From contig JAHLEH010000001.1 of the NCBI GenBank assembly GCA_018883545.1, positions 930,001-994,000 on the forward strand: 64,000 nt of DNA. The letters are read 5' to 3'. This document shows positions 1-9,190 of this stretch, one piece after another. Every line of letters starts with the position of its first letter. Within the stretch, counting starts at the first letter, position 1. The translations under genes and the position numbers were made by a program. Source of the DNA: Marixanthotalea marina (lineage in GTDB: Bacteria > Bacteroidota > Bacteroidia > Flavobacteriales > Flavobacteriaceae). The notes beneath the pieces are model-generated. The model saw nothing but the letters and a program-made list of their open reading frames with translations, did not search any database and had not been told where the DNA came from.

Positions 1-1
1 T

Positions 2-979
2 GTTTTACTTTTAGAAGATGGCTTTTGGCGTATTAGGCACATGACCAAAGAAGAAAGTAGAGATTATAAATATCCTCCTAAACCTGAGAAAAATTTAGTG
101 AGCGATATTAAAGGTATTAACTACTATCCTCAAGCCACACCTTGGGACATGTTTGGTGATAAGTTTGATGCTCAAATCATATCAAAAGATTTTAAACTGA
201 TTAAAAATTCTGGTTTGAATAGCATTCGCATTTTTGTGCCTTATGATGATTTTGGGAAGGCCAATGTAAAGCCAGAAAAACTTCAAAAACTCAAACAAGT
301 ATTAGACATAGCTGAGAAAAATCAATTAAAAGTAATGGTGACGTTGTTTGATTTTTATGGAGATTATTCAGTTTTAAATTGGACATTGAATCAACGTCAC
401 GCGCAAATAATAGTGTCATTCCTAAAAGATCACAAAGCTTTATTGGCGTGGGATATTAAAAACGAGCCTAATTTAGATTTTGAATCTAGGGGAGAAAATT
501 TAGTGACTGCTTGGTTAGATAAAATGATAAAGCTAGTTAAAACGGTAGATGCTAATCATCCCATCACCATTGGTTGGTCTAACATCCAAAGTGCTCCTAC
601 TTTAAAAGACCAAGTGGATTTTGTATCATTTCATTATTATGAAAGCTTAGAAGAACTAGATACTGCTATAAAAACTTTGAAAAATGAAATTATAAACAAG
701 CCGCTGGTATTGCAAGAATTTGGAATGTCATCTTATAAAGGGATATGGAAACCTTTTGGAAGTTCAGAAGAGGATCAAGCTAACTATCACAAAAAAGCCC
801 AAGAGATAATTAGTAATAACAACTTGCAATTTATGTCGTGGACATTATACGACTTTATAAAAATACCAAAGGAAGTCGTTGGACGACTTCCTTGGAGAAA
901 ACGAGCTCAAGAACATTTTGGCTTCATCAACCAAAACGGAGAGACTAAGCCCGCTTTTAATTATATTTCCCAGCCATAA
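2..979 (+). CDS. Glycoside hydrolase, GH5-like TIM barrel, 5' truncated by window
   Basis: The reading frame is open to the left edge of the window (it reads LLLEDGFWRIRH before the ATG at 41), so the gene most likely starts outside and the ATG at 41 is internal. Numbering from that ATG, the protein has a clan-A style TIM-barrel hydrolase pattern: AWDIKNEPN with the likely acid/base Glu142, and VLQEFGMS with the likely nucleophile Glu226, plus a late MSWTLYDF segment. It probably cleaves a beta-linked polysaccharide. It converges with the glycosyltransferase on the other strand, overlapping its 3' end by 23 bases. Together with the flippase and barrel protein it suggests an exopolysaccharide locus, where such hydrolases often trim the product. 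The exact family (GH5 versus a relative) is not certain. Confidence 0.75.
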   Translation, partial: VLLLEDGFWRIRHMTKEESRDYKYPPKPEKNLVSDIKGINYYPQATPWDMFGDKFDAQIISKDFKLIKNSGLNSIRIFVPYDDFGKANVKPEKLQKLKQVLDIAEKNQLKVMVTLFDFYGDYSVLNWTLNQRHAQIIVSFLKDHKALLAWDIKNEPNLDFESRGENLVTAWLDKMIKLVKTVDANHPITIGWSNIQSAPTLKDQVDFVSFHYYESLEELDTAIKTLKNEIINKPLVLQEFGMSSYKGIWKPFGSSEEDQANYHKKAQEIISNNNLQFMSWTLYDFIKIPKEVVGRLPWRKRAQEHFGFINQNGETKPAFNYISQP

Positions 980-2177
980 GCTTTTCATTTTCAGATAGAT
1001 TTTTGTTAATAATTATCGAGGCAAACGTTTCCAAGTACATATCGGTAATTTTGCTCATTGGTAAAGCAGTAGCCGCTTTATAGTTGACTTTTCCTAACTT
1101 AATTCTGTAGGTTTCATTTGTGACGATATTTTCTATGGCTTTAGCTAAACTTTTTACTGAAGTGGGCTCGAAAAATTCGCCTTGATATCCTTCGTCTCTT
1201 ACTAAATGTGCTAAATCCCCTAAGTCTGGCATCACCACAGCTTTACCGTAACTTCCTGCTTGGTGCAAAACACCAGAGCTTCCTGTAGTTGAGGTGTATG
1301 GAAATACAACCACAGCACTTTCATTAAATATTGTTGGCACTTTATGTTCTTCAACATAACCTGTAAAACGAACTTGTGATATATGTTTGTAATCTGCCTT
1401 AACTTTTTCCAAATAGCCTAACACATTTGGGTTGTCGGTACCTGCAATTACCACTTCCAAATCTAATCCAGTAGATTTTCTTACCATCTCTACCGCTTCA
1501 ATCATGCCTTCTACTTTTTTGTAAGTGCCAAACTTTCCGAAAGTCATAATTTGCATTGGAGCAGTCGGTACTTTGTAATCTGGTTCTTGTGGGATTTCAA
1601 AAGTGCCGTGAGGTATTAATTTTATGTTTTTTGCTTTGTATTTAGTTTCCAATACCTCAACATATTTTTCAATAGTTACGGCAACCATATCTGCTTGTAA
1701 AATTAATTTGGTCAAGGTAGTACCTATAAAACCGTAAATTTTTTTCATTATTTTATTGGTTGTAAATCCGGCATTTCCTAAATCTACTTCTTCTAAAATG
1801 TTGTGTAATAAAACAATGTTTGGTATGTTTTTTAACTTACAAACTAGCGGTAACATCAAACCTAAGGCTGCAGCCACTTTTTTATCACCAAACTTCATGA
1901 ACTGTAAATTAAATAACACAGCGTCAGGTTTGGTAGCATTAATAGCTTTAGTGACACTAATAATATTTGTATAGCTATTAAAAGCCCAACATTCTTTAAT
2001 GGTTATTTTACAACCATTTTCTACGAATGTGATATCTTTTTCACCTACTGTAGTATCAGTTAACAATACTAATTCGGTAATTGCTTCTTTTTGTCTGAAG
2101 TGTTTCACTAAATGATATGCATATTCGTTTAGTGTGACTTTACTAGGTGGATATGCTGTGACGATTGCTAGTTTCAT
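957..2177 (-). CDS. GT4-family glycosyltransferase
   Basis: This 406-residue protein has the two-Rossmann GT-B layout. The N-terminus MKLAIVTAYPPSKVT is typical of GT4 enzymes, and the C-terminal half has the donor-binding region: MTFGKFGTYKK near residue 210, VRFTGYVEEHKVPTIFNES near 270, and a STTGSSGVLHQAGSYGKAVV loop near 300. It should transfer a sugar from an activated donor during exopolysaccharide or glycan assembly at the inner face of the membrane. It has its own predicted promoter (a -10-like element at 2216-2223 on the minus strand) with the 21-bp direct-repeat operator at 2254-2285 just upstream. The donor and acceptor cannot be told from sequence. Confidence 0.85.
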   Translation of the reverse strand: MKLAIVTAYPPSKVTLNEYAYHLVKHFRQKEAITELVLLTDTTVGEKDITFVENGCKITIKECWAFNSYTNIISVTKAINATKPDAVLFNLQFMKFGDKKVAAALGLMLPLVCKLKNIPNIVLLHNILEEVDLGNAGFTTNKIMKKIYGFIGTTLTKLILQADMVAVTIEKYVEVLETKYKAKNIKLIPHGTFEIPQEPDYKVPTAPMQIMTFGKFGTYKKVEGMIEAVEMVRKSTGLDLEVVIAGTDNPNVLGYLEKVKADYKHISQVRFTGYVEEHKVPTIFNESAVVVFPYTSTTGSSGVLHQAGSYGKAVVMPDLGDLAHLVRDEGYQGEFFEPTSVKSLAKAIENIVTNETYRIKLGKVNYKAATALPMSKITDMYLETFASIIINKNLSENEKLMAGKYN

Positions 2178-2211
2178 AATGATTTGGTTTTAATGTTTAT
2201 GAATTATTTAT

Positions 2212-2285
2212 AGTACAAATTTGGGGTTTATAACTTCAATTTAGTGCCTAACTTAGGTGGAACACTTTTTTGTGTAGACGAATGG
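2212..2285 (-). promoter_or_regulatory. GT4 promoter with tandem 21-bp-period operator
   Basis: On the plus strand TAGACGAATG lies at 2275-2284 and an imperfect copy TAGGTGGAAC at 2254-2263, exactly 21 bases apart. A -10-like CAAATTTG (consensus TAnnTTTG, one mismatch) lies at 2216-2223 for minus-strand transcription of the glycosyltransferase. The distance from the -10 edge to the distal repeat is 52 bases, the same as upstream of the STAS gene. Two-turn direct repeats of this sort are typical of LytTR-type binding sites. Confidence 0.55.
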
Positions 2286-2299
2286 AAATTTCCTTTAGA

Positions 2300-3550
2300 T
2301 TAATTTGATTTTAAGCTTTTATTTGATTCTAGTTTGAAGAAAATCATTTGAATGATGAGTAGTAAAATCATAGCAATAATTTGCATGTGCACAACTTGTT
2401 CTAAACTTTCGTGAAAGAATACAACCAATACTATTTGTAGCATACCAAATAAGCCCGAAATAATGACTGGCACATATTTGTCTAAAGATAAATAGTAATA
2501 AGAGAATATGTTAGACACGGCAAACATGCCTGTTGCTAAAGCATATTTCCACAATAAAGGCGCTACAGATATATAACTATCTCCAAATAAAAGAATAATG
2601 GCCGTTTCTGGAAATAAAGCACACCCAATCACAATTGTTGATGCAATAATAGCAATGTAACCTACATATTTAAATAAAGTAGGTACTGTGTCTCTACCTT
2701 CTTTTTTAAGCTGAACCACCTTTGGTAATAACAGCATTACAAACATCCAAGCGATAAAGTAAACTATGCGTCCAATTAAAGCTAAAGAAGCATATAAACC
2801 AGCTTGGTACGATTCAAAATAATGCTTTACCAATAAAATGTCACTATTGTTAATAATGATTTGAGTAAGCTCGTAAAACGCCGTGAGTATAAAAAAGCTT
2901 CTGATTTTTTTAGATTGCGTGGAATCAATAAAAGTCTTTTTTAATGATAAATGTTCAGTTTTAAACGGAATCAATCCGAATACGAAGGAGATTAAAATGC
3001 CAATAGCAATAACTACTGAAGACTGAAGATTGAATATGAAAATCAAACCTAAAGTGATCAAAAGCCTACTCAACATTTCGCCTTGATAAGTGATTGATAG
3101 TAACTTAAACTCTTTTTTGCCTTGAAAAACACCTCTGTTTACACTCATTAAAAAGTATAGAGGCACGCCAATACCAAAAATTATAAACATGCTTGACGAT
3201 GAGGTATTAAAAACCTGTTGCAGTTGATTGGAGAAAGCAATGATTAATGCACTGAAACCCAAACCAACGATAAACGCATTTTTGTATACCTTAGAAATGA
3301 AGTTGCTAAACAGGCTATTTTCGAATAATACCGAAAATTTAGCGGTCACTAATTGAAACGTCATTGCCACAAACGATAATACCAATAAAAAGGTAATCAA
3401 TACAGCAGCATCAGCGAATTGAGCAGGTCCTAAAACTCTACCTAAAATTAGATTATACAAATAATTGCCTCCGTTTACAGCCAACACACTTAACATGAAA
3501 AGTTGTTCGGAAGATATTTTTTTAGTTTTTAAAATAGATAAAGCTAGCAT
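2300..3550 (-). CDS. Polysaccharide flippase / export membrane protein (MATE/Wzx-like)
   Basis: A 416-residue, very hydrophobic protein with about 12 predicted membrane segments and the loop pattern of oligosaccharide flippases: GGNYLYNLILGRVLGPAQFADA near residue 28, a central SVNRGVFQGKKEFK loop, and a long C-terminal set of hydrophobic helices. It would move lipid-linked sugar or a polysaccharide precursor across the inner membrane. It follows the STAS gene by 32 bases in the same direction and probably shares its transcript. The neighbouring glycosyltransferase, glycoside hydrolase and TPR-barrel protein support a role in exopolysaccharide export. The substrate is unknown. Confidence 0.8.
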   Translation of the reverse strand: MLALSILKTKKISSEQLFMLSVLAVNGGNYLYNLILGRVLGPAQFADAAVLITFLLVLSFVAMTFQLVTAKFSVLFENSLFSNFISKVYKNAFIVGLGFSALIIAFSNQLQQVFNTSSSSMFIIFGIGVPLYFLMSVNRGVFQGKKEFKLLSITYQGEMLSRLLITLGLIFIFNLQSSVVIAIGILISFVFGLIPFKTEHLSLKKTFIDSTQSKKIRSFFILTAFYELTQIIINNSDILLVKHYFESYQAGLYASLALIGRIVYFIAWMFVMLLLPKVVQLKKEGRDTVPTLFKYVGYIAIIASTIVIGCALFPETAIILLFGDSYISVAPLLWKYALATGMFAVSNIFSYYYLSLDKYVPVIISGLFGMLQIVLVVFFHESLEQVVHMQIIAMILLLIIQMIFFKLESNKSLKSN

Positions 3551-3582
3551 GGGTTTGTATATTTAAAATTTGGTTTTATAAA

Positions 3583-3861
3583 TTATGCGGCATGGTTATA
3601 TTGAATGTCTTCATAAATGTCTTTACAACCATAACCAATAATTTCAAACTTTTTTTTATAATTCAAGGCTTTAGCAAATAGGTAATGAAAAGCTTTCATG
3701 CCATCTTTATCAATTTCCTTAACGTTGTCAATATTTATTGTTAATGATTTAGTGTAGAGTATTAAAAACTCTAGATGATTTTTAAATTGTTTAACTGTAC
3801 TTGAATTAATGTTTCCTTCTACATTAAAAAAACTGTTTTGTTGTTTAATTGTAAGTGCCAT
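3583..3861 (-). CDS. STAS-domain protein (anti-sigma-antagonist-like)
   Basis: The 92 residues fit one STAS domain: an early beta segment (NSFFNVEGNINSSTVKQFKNHLE), then LTINIDNVKEIDKDGMKAFHYLFAKALNYKKKFEIIGYG. Classical SpoIIAA-type proteins have a phosphorylatable Ser or Thr in an IDSSG motif. Here that motif reads IDKDG, so switching by Ser phosphorylation looks unlikely. It is the first gene of a probable STAS-flippase operon, has the tandem 21-bp operator upstream, and is divergent from the TPR-barrel gene. It may act as a protein-interaction module controlling polysaccharide synthesis. That role is inferred from context only. Confidence 0.7.
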   Translation of the reverse strand: MALTIKQQNSFFNVEGNINSSTVKQFKNHLEFLILYTKSLTINIDNVKEIDKDGMKAFHYLFAKALNYKKKFEIIGYGCKDIYEDIQYNHAA

Positions 3862-3902
3862 AATTTTTATTTTTTAATTATTATTCATTTTAATTTCTAA
3901 TA

Positions 3903-3971
3903 CAAATATCTTTCAATATTCAATAGATGACATTCAAATTTCGGTGAGTGGCAGTTTGCTTTAGATGAATG
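3903..3971 (-). promoter_or_regulatory. STAS-flippase promoter with tandem 21-bp-period operator
   Basis: TAGATGAATG lies at 3962-3971 and TCGGTGAGTG (7 of 10 identical) at 3941-3950 on the plus strand, 21 bases apart. A -10-like element for minus-strand transcription, GATATTTG, occupies 3903-3910. The distal repeat is 52 bases from the -10 edge, matching the glycosyltransferase promoter. The same intergenic region must also hold the plus-strand promoter of the TPR-barrel gene, for which TAACTTG at 3988-3994 is a weak -10 candidate. Confidence 0.55.
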
Positions 3972-4017
3972 ATTGGATTGTATTGACTAACTTGCAAGTA
4001 GTAAATAACTCATAATT

Positions 4018-6078
4018 ATGACCTTAAAGAATCAACTCAGATTACTAGCTTTTTTAATAACCATTTTTGGGTATTCTCAAGATATGCAAGAAGGTTTCAC
4101 CTTTTTAGAAACAGGCAACTATCAAGCTGCAGAAACGTTTTTTGAACATATATTGAAAGACTACCCAACCAATAAAACCGCACGATTATGTTATGGTCGT
4201 GCTGTGGGGCTTTTAGGAGATTCAGAAAAAGCGGTGACTATATTTACCGAGCTTCTTGGCGAATACCCTACCGATTTTGAAATTAAACTTAATTATGCCG
4301 AATCGTTACTTTGGAATAAAAACTATACTGATGCTAAAACCTATTACGAAGGATTGGTGAAAGAAAACAGTGAGAGCTTTCCAGCGCTTTTGGGTTATGC
4401 TAACACCTTGTCTAATCTTAAAATATATGATGCAGCATTAGTATATGTTAATAATGCTTTAGCCGTATCTCCCGGAAATTCGAATGCCTTAAACTCTAAA
4501 AAATATATGTATTTGGGATATGCGTATCAACATCAGCAAGCACGGAATTATGAGGAAGCTGAGCGCCTTTTAAAAGAAAATTTAATGATTTTTAATAATG
4601 ACAAAGACACACTACTCAATTTAGCCAACTTGTATTTGATTGCTAATAGGTTAGAAGATGCAAAAGTTATTTATAACTTGTTAGCTGAAAATCCAGAGAA
4701 CCAACTGTTGGCTTTAAATGGTTTGGCTTTGGTATTTCATTTAAAAGGCAAGGAGAAAGAAGCCTTAAAGCTAAGTGTACAAGCCTTTGAAAGTTTAAAT
4801 GCCGATATAGATGCAGCTATGGTGCAAGCCACTACGGAGCGTTATATACAAGCATTGATTTGGAATAAGCAATTTAAAACGGCCGATACTCTTATTTCTA
4901 ATTTAATGGAAACTAAACCCAACGACAATTGGTTGTTGGCTTTACGTGCGACTTTGCGTATTTATAAAAGCGATTTTAAAAGAAGTTTGGAAGATTACAA
5001 TCTTATTTTGGTGAATGATAGCAGTTCCTTTGATGGAAACTTAGGAAAAGCGAATGCTTTAAAAGCCTTGGGCTATTATGAGGATGCCTATACGTCTGCC
5101 GAAAACACATTACAATTTTACAGCAACCAAAAAGATGCTACCAATTTTATCGACAATTTAAACACCAGTTTCACTCCTTTTTTAGATACCAAAGCATCCT
5201 TTTCGTTTGATAATGGTAATAACGAAGCCTATTCTTTTCAAACACAAACCGAAGTCCCACTGTCAATTAAATTCAAATTATTGGGTGGTTATGGGTATAG
5301 AGCCACCAAAAATGTGGTAACCAATAACAAGGCATCGTCTAACTATGCATTTTTTGGTTTGGGCTACCAACTGTTGCCTAATGTGATTTTTAACGGACAA
5401 CTTGGGGTAACAGCTGCAAAAGCCAATACTGTGGATTATACCCAATTATTAACCGATGTGTCTTTTAATATTAAACCCTTTAAATTGCAAGTGTTAGATA
5501 TAGGTTATAAACGTGAGATACAAAGTTTTAATGCAGAATTATTAGATAGAGAAATTGTGATGAATAACTATTACGCCAACTACAATATAAGTACAAATTT
5601 TAATTTGGGGTGGTTTACACAATATTATTATACTGCGCAAAATGATGACAATGCCAGGAACCTTTTGTTTACCTCGTTGTATTATAACATACTTAGTAAA
5701 CCATCTTTAAAAGCAGGTTTAAATTATCAGTATATCACCTTTAAAAACCAAGTACCCACTGTTTATTTTAGCCCAGAAAAATTTAATGCAGGTGAAGTGT
5801 TTGTGAATTTGATTAAAGATGAGGCAATTACCAAACCAAACGAGTGGTTTTACGAGTTAACTGCCACCACCGGTTACCAATTTATAGAAAAGAATAGAAA
5901 ACAAAGTACCTATAGACTTCAAGGAAAATTAGGTTACAAATTCTCTGAACGGGCCTTATTAAACATCTATGGAAACCGAAGTAACATTGCTTCTACTACA
6001 GCTGCTGGTTTTACCTTTACCGAAGTAGGTTTGCGTTTTAAATGGGTTTTAGGGACATCGCCTGTTTTTAGGGATTAA
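4018..6078 (+). CDS. TPR-repeat protein with C-terminal outer-membrane beta-barrel (YaiO/PgaA-like layout)
   Basis: This 686-residue protein starts with a signal peptide (LRLLAFLITIFGYSQ). Tetratricopeptide repeats run over roughly residues 25-370, seen as repeated patterns such as GNYQAAETFFEHILKDYP, NYTDAKTYYEGLVK and LEDAKVIYNLLAENP. The last 300 residues alternate aromatic and polar positions and end in GFTFTEVGLRFKWVLG, as expected for a YaiO-like barrel. A TPR domain in front of an outer-membrane barrel is the layout of polysaccharide export proteins such as PgaA and BcsC, so a role in exopolysaccharide secretion is likely. It is divergent from the STAS-flippase operon. No close downstream partner follows. 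Confidence 0.75.
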   Translation: MTLKNQLRLLAFLITIFGYSQDMQEGFTFLETGNYQAAETFFEHILKDYPTNKTARLCYGRAVGLLGDSEKAVTIFTELLGEYPTDFEIKLNYAESLLWNKNYTDAKTYYEGLVKENSESFPALLGYANTLSNLKIYDAALVYVNNALAVSPGNSNALNSKKYMYLGYAYQHQQARNYEEAERLLKENLMIFNNDKDTLLNLANLYLIANRLEDAKVIYNLLAENPENQLLALNGLALVFHLKGKEKEALKLSVQAFESLNADIDAAMVQATTERYIQALIWNKQFKTADTLISNLMETKPNDNWLLALRATLRIYKSDFKRSLEDYNLILVNDSSSFDGNLGKANALKALGYYEDAYTSAENTLQFYSNQKDATNFIDNLNTSFTPFLDTKASFSFDNGNNEAYSFQTQTEVPLSIKFKLLGGYGYRATKNVVTNNKASSNYAFFGLGYQLLPNVIFNGQLGVTAAKANTVDYTQLLTDVSFNIKPFKLQVLDIGYKREIQSFNAELLDREIVMNNYYANYNISTNFNLGWFTQYYYTAQNDDNARNLLFTSLYYNILSKPSLKAGLNYQYITFKNQVPTVYFSPEKFNAGEVFVNLIKDEAITKPNEWFYELTATTGYQFIEKNRKQSTYRLQGKLGYKFSERALLNIYGNRSNIASTTAAGFTFTEVGLRFKWVLGTSPVFRD

Positions 6079-6404
6079 CGATTTATATGCAGGTTTCTAT
6101 CTAACACAACTAGAGTGGTCAGGCTATGGAAAATTCCACAAGTAATTTAAACCTAAACCGAAGGCAGTAAACTTGATAGAAATTTGATAAAGCGAAGCCT
6201 CAAGTTATTAATTATACCGGTATTGAAATATTTTTTTAATTCAGTAGTGTTCTACCACACCTAAATTTTTATCATCTAATTGTAAAGTCAAAAGTAGAAT
6301 TACTGTAGTGTTTTTTTATATTTATTATCTAGTTAAAGGTTAAAACCCTGCAATCTCATTGTAGTTACTTTCAGTTTCTATAAACTTTTAAAAGTATTTG
6401 TCAT

Positions 6405-6480
6405 TTCGAACGTAGTGAGAAATCTCATTACAAAATATAAGATTTTGTCAACGAATTAGTTAACCTTTACAGGAATGACT
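6405..6480. repeat. Degenerate dispersed palindromic repeat (REP-like)
   Basis: The interval begins with TGTCATTTCGAACGTAGTG and ends with CCTTTACAGGAATGAC. Elements that start with a GTCATTTCGA or GTCATTCC-like end and finish with GGAATGAC are common between genes in flavobacterial genomes. A related end (GCAGGAATGACAA) occurs in this window at about 58319-58330. Confidence 0.45.
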
Positions 6481-6513
6481 CTAACCCAAAAAGAATTCCA
6501 TTCTTTTGATAAA

Positions 6514-6536
6514 ACTATGGATTTGAAATCCATAGT
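6514..6536. repeat. Perfect 23-base palindrome
   Basis: ACTATGGATTT and its exact reverse complement AAATCCATAGT flank a single G. It lies 430 bases downstream of the TPR-barrel gene. It could fold as an RNA hairpin or bind a dimeric protein, but there is no T-run, so it is not a standard terminator. Confidence 0.5.
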
Positions 6537-6685
6537 GGTTTATTTAACAGGTAAGTATTTTGAGTTATGAATTATATGTAATATCATAGTTTAGGTGTAT
6601 ATGTCTTTTTTTAACTGTGTTTTTATAATTCATTTTAAACATATAATGATATATCTAGCCAAAATAATCACTTTCTTATAAATAA

Positions 6686-6715
6686 AAAGGTAAAAAACCA
6701 TTGTTTTTTACCTTT
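6686..6715. terminator. Intrinsic terminator (mainly for the minus-strand T9SS gene)
   Basis: AAAGGTAAAAAA (6686-6697) and TTTTTTACCTTT (6704-6715) form a perfect 12-bp stem around the loop CCATTG. The stem lies 26 bases past the stop codon of the minus-strand gene and has A/T-rich arms on both sides, so it could act in both directions. Confidence 0.7.
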
Positions 6716-6741
6716 CACAAAAATAAATGAATTGCTATTAA

Positions 6742-9171
6742 TCATTCTATTAAAAAGGTGCCAGTGTAGGTTTGGTTAACATCGTTCACCAACATATATT
6801 TATAAACCCCTTTAGATAGGCTAGGGGCGTTGTAAGTTAATCTGTTGCTGTTGTTGGCAATATGTTGTATGTCTACGGTTCTACCTGACATATCAAACAC
6901 CATAATATTTACAAACTTGGTAGTAGTTGCCAATTTTATTGTGGTATTAGTTTTAAATGGGTTTGGGTAATTTGTTAAACTTATTTTCTTTTGTAAAGCT
7001 ATCACTGTGTCTGTGCTTAATGAGGTTTGGTTTGAAAAAGCCAAATTACTAATAGCCATGTTATACGGTTTATAGTTTGTATAATCGTTTATCACAGAAA
7101 ACACCACGGTTTTTATATTGCTTATGGAGGCCGATTTTCCGTTGGCATCCTTAAAATCACTAAAGGAAATGCTGTGAAAGGTTTCTGTATTATTAGCAGG
7201 AATCGTGTAACGTAAACGATTGTTCCAATCGGTTAATTCTTCGGGCATCAATACCAATTCCACGGCTTCATTATTTACAATGTTAAATTGGATGGCATTG
7301 TAACCCAACACATCTAAAGAGAGTTCCCCAGGTAATAAATGTCTAAACAAGTTCACATTTCCTTTTACCAATCCAGATACGGTTGGCTGTCTTTCTACTT
7401 CATAGATATTCTCATCATACGCTATGGGTTTATTGTCTACTTGAAATACATCTACTGTGGCGTAATCACTTAAATAATCAATACCCCAAGGCCCATCTGC
7501 CAAATACAGCGCATCTTTTTGCACAGAGCTCTCTGTTGCTAATGAAAATCCAATATCGAATAAGGAACCTGTACTAATAGTAATGTTTTCATTATAGTTG
7601 CCTGTTAAAGCCAAGGTTTGTTGGTTGTTAATGCGTTCAGATACTTCGGTTGCTGTAGTGTTGCCATTAAAAATAATATTTTTAGCCCCCGTTTTGTTCA
7701 CTATATTTAAATGAATATTGCCCTTGGAATAATAACCTGATTTTACAAAAACACTTGGTATTTTATCATTTACAGGTGTGCTAACTAAAGATTTTTCAGC
7801 GGAAAAAGTATCTAAAATATGATTGGCTACTGCAAAGACTTGCGAAAACGAACTGCCCCAAATTTGAAAGTTGTTATAATTACCTTGTGGGTATTGATCC
7901 ACATTCCAAAAACTGAACACTTCATTGCTATCGGTACCTAATTTTACTGAAAAACTCAACGTGTATTCAATTTCGCCCGTTGCTCTTTTTATTTTAGAGC
8001 TTATAATGTTGTGACCTCTCACGGAAACCGTTCTTATATCCTCCAAACTGGAATTGTTTAATCTGTCGCAAATCACCTTCGAATGGTTGTAGATAAAGCC
8101 TTCGGTTTTGGTTGCTAAGGCAGCAGATACACGTTTATTATCTTGGTAAATATCTATAGAGAACACATCTTGTGCGTTGGTGATACCCAATAAATCTTCT
8201 GGACTTGAGATGTAAGCAGTTTCGTTACCAAACATTCCAGTTTCTGGCAAGTATTTTTCTAACATATTTTGACTATCACTTTTACCTGTATTACTTTTGG
8301 AATAGTTTTTTTGGGAACTCCTTTTATCCAATAGATTACCTGATGTTTGACGTTTAAAATTACGTTTCGCTATTAAACCTGCTAAATTGCCGTTACTTTC
8401 CAAGCCGCCTTTATTGGCAGAAGTGACATTTGTGGCACTACTCACATCTGCATAATTATCTGATCGAATGGCTGAAAACGGATTTGCCGTAACATAAAAA
8501 ATAGCATCATTGAAATCATTATCACACGACGCATAATCCCGTCTTATATCTTCAAAACCTAAAATAATACGTTCATTTTCTGGATCGGAAAGCAATACAT
8601 TATGGTATTTTAGATCCTGTTGACTTTCAGGATTGTAATTAATATTTGAATATAGTTGCCATAAACCCCAAGTAACTTGCCTACCATTCCATGCATTAGC
8701 TAAAAGCACCCAGCCAATACCAGTTCCTGCTTTAAATGTGCCTATTTTTACTTTGTCTCCTGAACGTAAGCCTCCACCGCTATTGATGGCTGATACATTT
8801 GGAAATATGATAGTAATATCTTCTGGGATGGGTTTTGTATTGTTAGTACTGTTTGCGTCATAGGTATAATAGCCTAGAACGTTTTTATACCCTGCACCTT
8901 CGCTTACAAAAGTTACCCAAACATCGGCGTCGTCATCTAGAATTAAATCCGTATCATAACCAGATGAAATATAATGCGGATTATAATCTGGTACTGGATA
9001 ACCTTCTGGCAAAGAATTACTAATCATTTCTTGCGTTTTAGCCGAAATAACATCCCCCGGGTTTTCTAAATATAGGGGGGTTCCATTGGAAGTATAAGTC
9101 CCTAAGTAGTTGAAATTTTGCGAAAAGCAAACTTGTGTAGATACAATTAAGATGAGTAAAATTCTTTTCAT
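6742..9171 (-). CDS. Secreted DUF4114-domain surface protein with T9SS sorting domain
   Basis: The 809-residue protein has a signal peptide (KRILLILIVSTQVCFSQ). A DUF4114-type region spans about residues 75-230 and ends with the characteristic LGFEDIRRDYASCDNDFNDA segment. A long beta-rich middle follows. From about residue 735 it has the type A T9SS sorting domain: LTNYPNPFKTNTTIKL, then MVFDMSGR, then a GVYKYMLV strand near the end. It should therefore be exported by the Bacteroidetes type IX system and anchored at or released from the surface, probably as a matrix or adhesin protein. Its promoter has a perfect -10 and the 21-bp-period operator, placing it in the same predicted regulon as the signalling operon that ends just upstream. 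Confidence 0.8.
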   Translation of the reverse strand: MKRILLILIVSTQVCFSQNFNYLGTYTSNGTPLYLENPGDVISAKTQEMISNSLPEGYPVPDYNPHYISSGYDTDLILDDDADVWVTFVSEGAGYKNVLGYYTYDANSTNNTKPIPEDITIIFPNVSAINSGGGLRSGDKVKIGTFKAGTGIGWVLLANAWNGRQVTWGLWQLYSNINYNPESQQDLKYHNVLLSDPENERIILGFEDIRRDYASCDNDFNDAIFYVTANPFSAIRSDNYADVSSATNVTSANKGGLESNGNLAGLIAKRNFKRQTSGNLLDKRSSQKNYSKSNTGKSDSQNMLEKYLPETGMFGNETAYISSPEDLLGITNAQDVFSIDIYQDNKRVSAALATKTEGFIYNHSKVICDRLNNSSLEDIRTVSVRGHNIISSKIKRATGEIEYTLSFSVKLGTDSNEVFSFWNVDQYPQGNYNNFQIWGSSFSQVFAVANHILDTFSAEKSLVSTPVNDKIPSVFVKSGYYSKGNIHLNIVNKTGAKNIIFNGNTTATEVSERINNQQTLALTGNYNENITISTGSLFDIGFSLATESSVQKDALYLADGPWGIDYLSDYATVDVFQVDNKPIAYDENIYEVERQPTVSGLVKGNVNLFRHLLPGELSLDVLGYNAIQFNIVNNEAVELVLMPEELTDWNNRLRYTIPANNTETFHSISFSDFKDANGKSASISNIKTVVFSVINDYTNYKPYNMAISNLAFSNQTSLSTDTVIALQKKISLTNYPNPFKTNTTIKLATTTKFVNIMVFDMSGRTVDIQHIANNSNRLTYNAPSLSKGVYKYMLVNDVNQTYTGTFLIE

Positions 9172-9190
9172 GATATACTTGTTTATATCA

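Larger units (their letters stand above)
6079..6741. other. Non-coding interval between TPR-barrel and T9SS-protein genes
   Basis: No convincing gene was found in these 663 bases. The interval separates two convergent genes and holds a degenerate dispersed repeat (about 6405-6480), a perfect 23-base palindrome (6514-6536) and a terminator (6686-6715). The stretch 6079-6400 shows no recognisable structure. Confidence 0.6.

Noticed and set aside
3931..3971. LytTR operator acting on the TPR-barrel gene as well
   Set aside because: The repeats are in the wrong orientation for that gene and no -10 lies at the spacing seen at the other promoters. Indirect effects remain possible.
6079..6741. Possible CRISPR array, tRNA or small gene in the large non-coding gap
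   Set aside because: There are no regularly spaced direct repeats, no cloverleaf-like sequence and no frame with family resemblance, only a degenerate dispersed repeat, a palindrome and a terminator.
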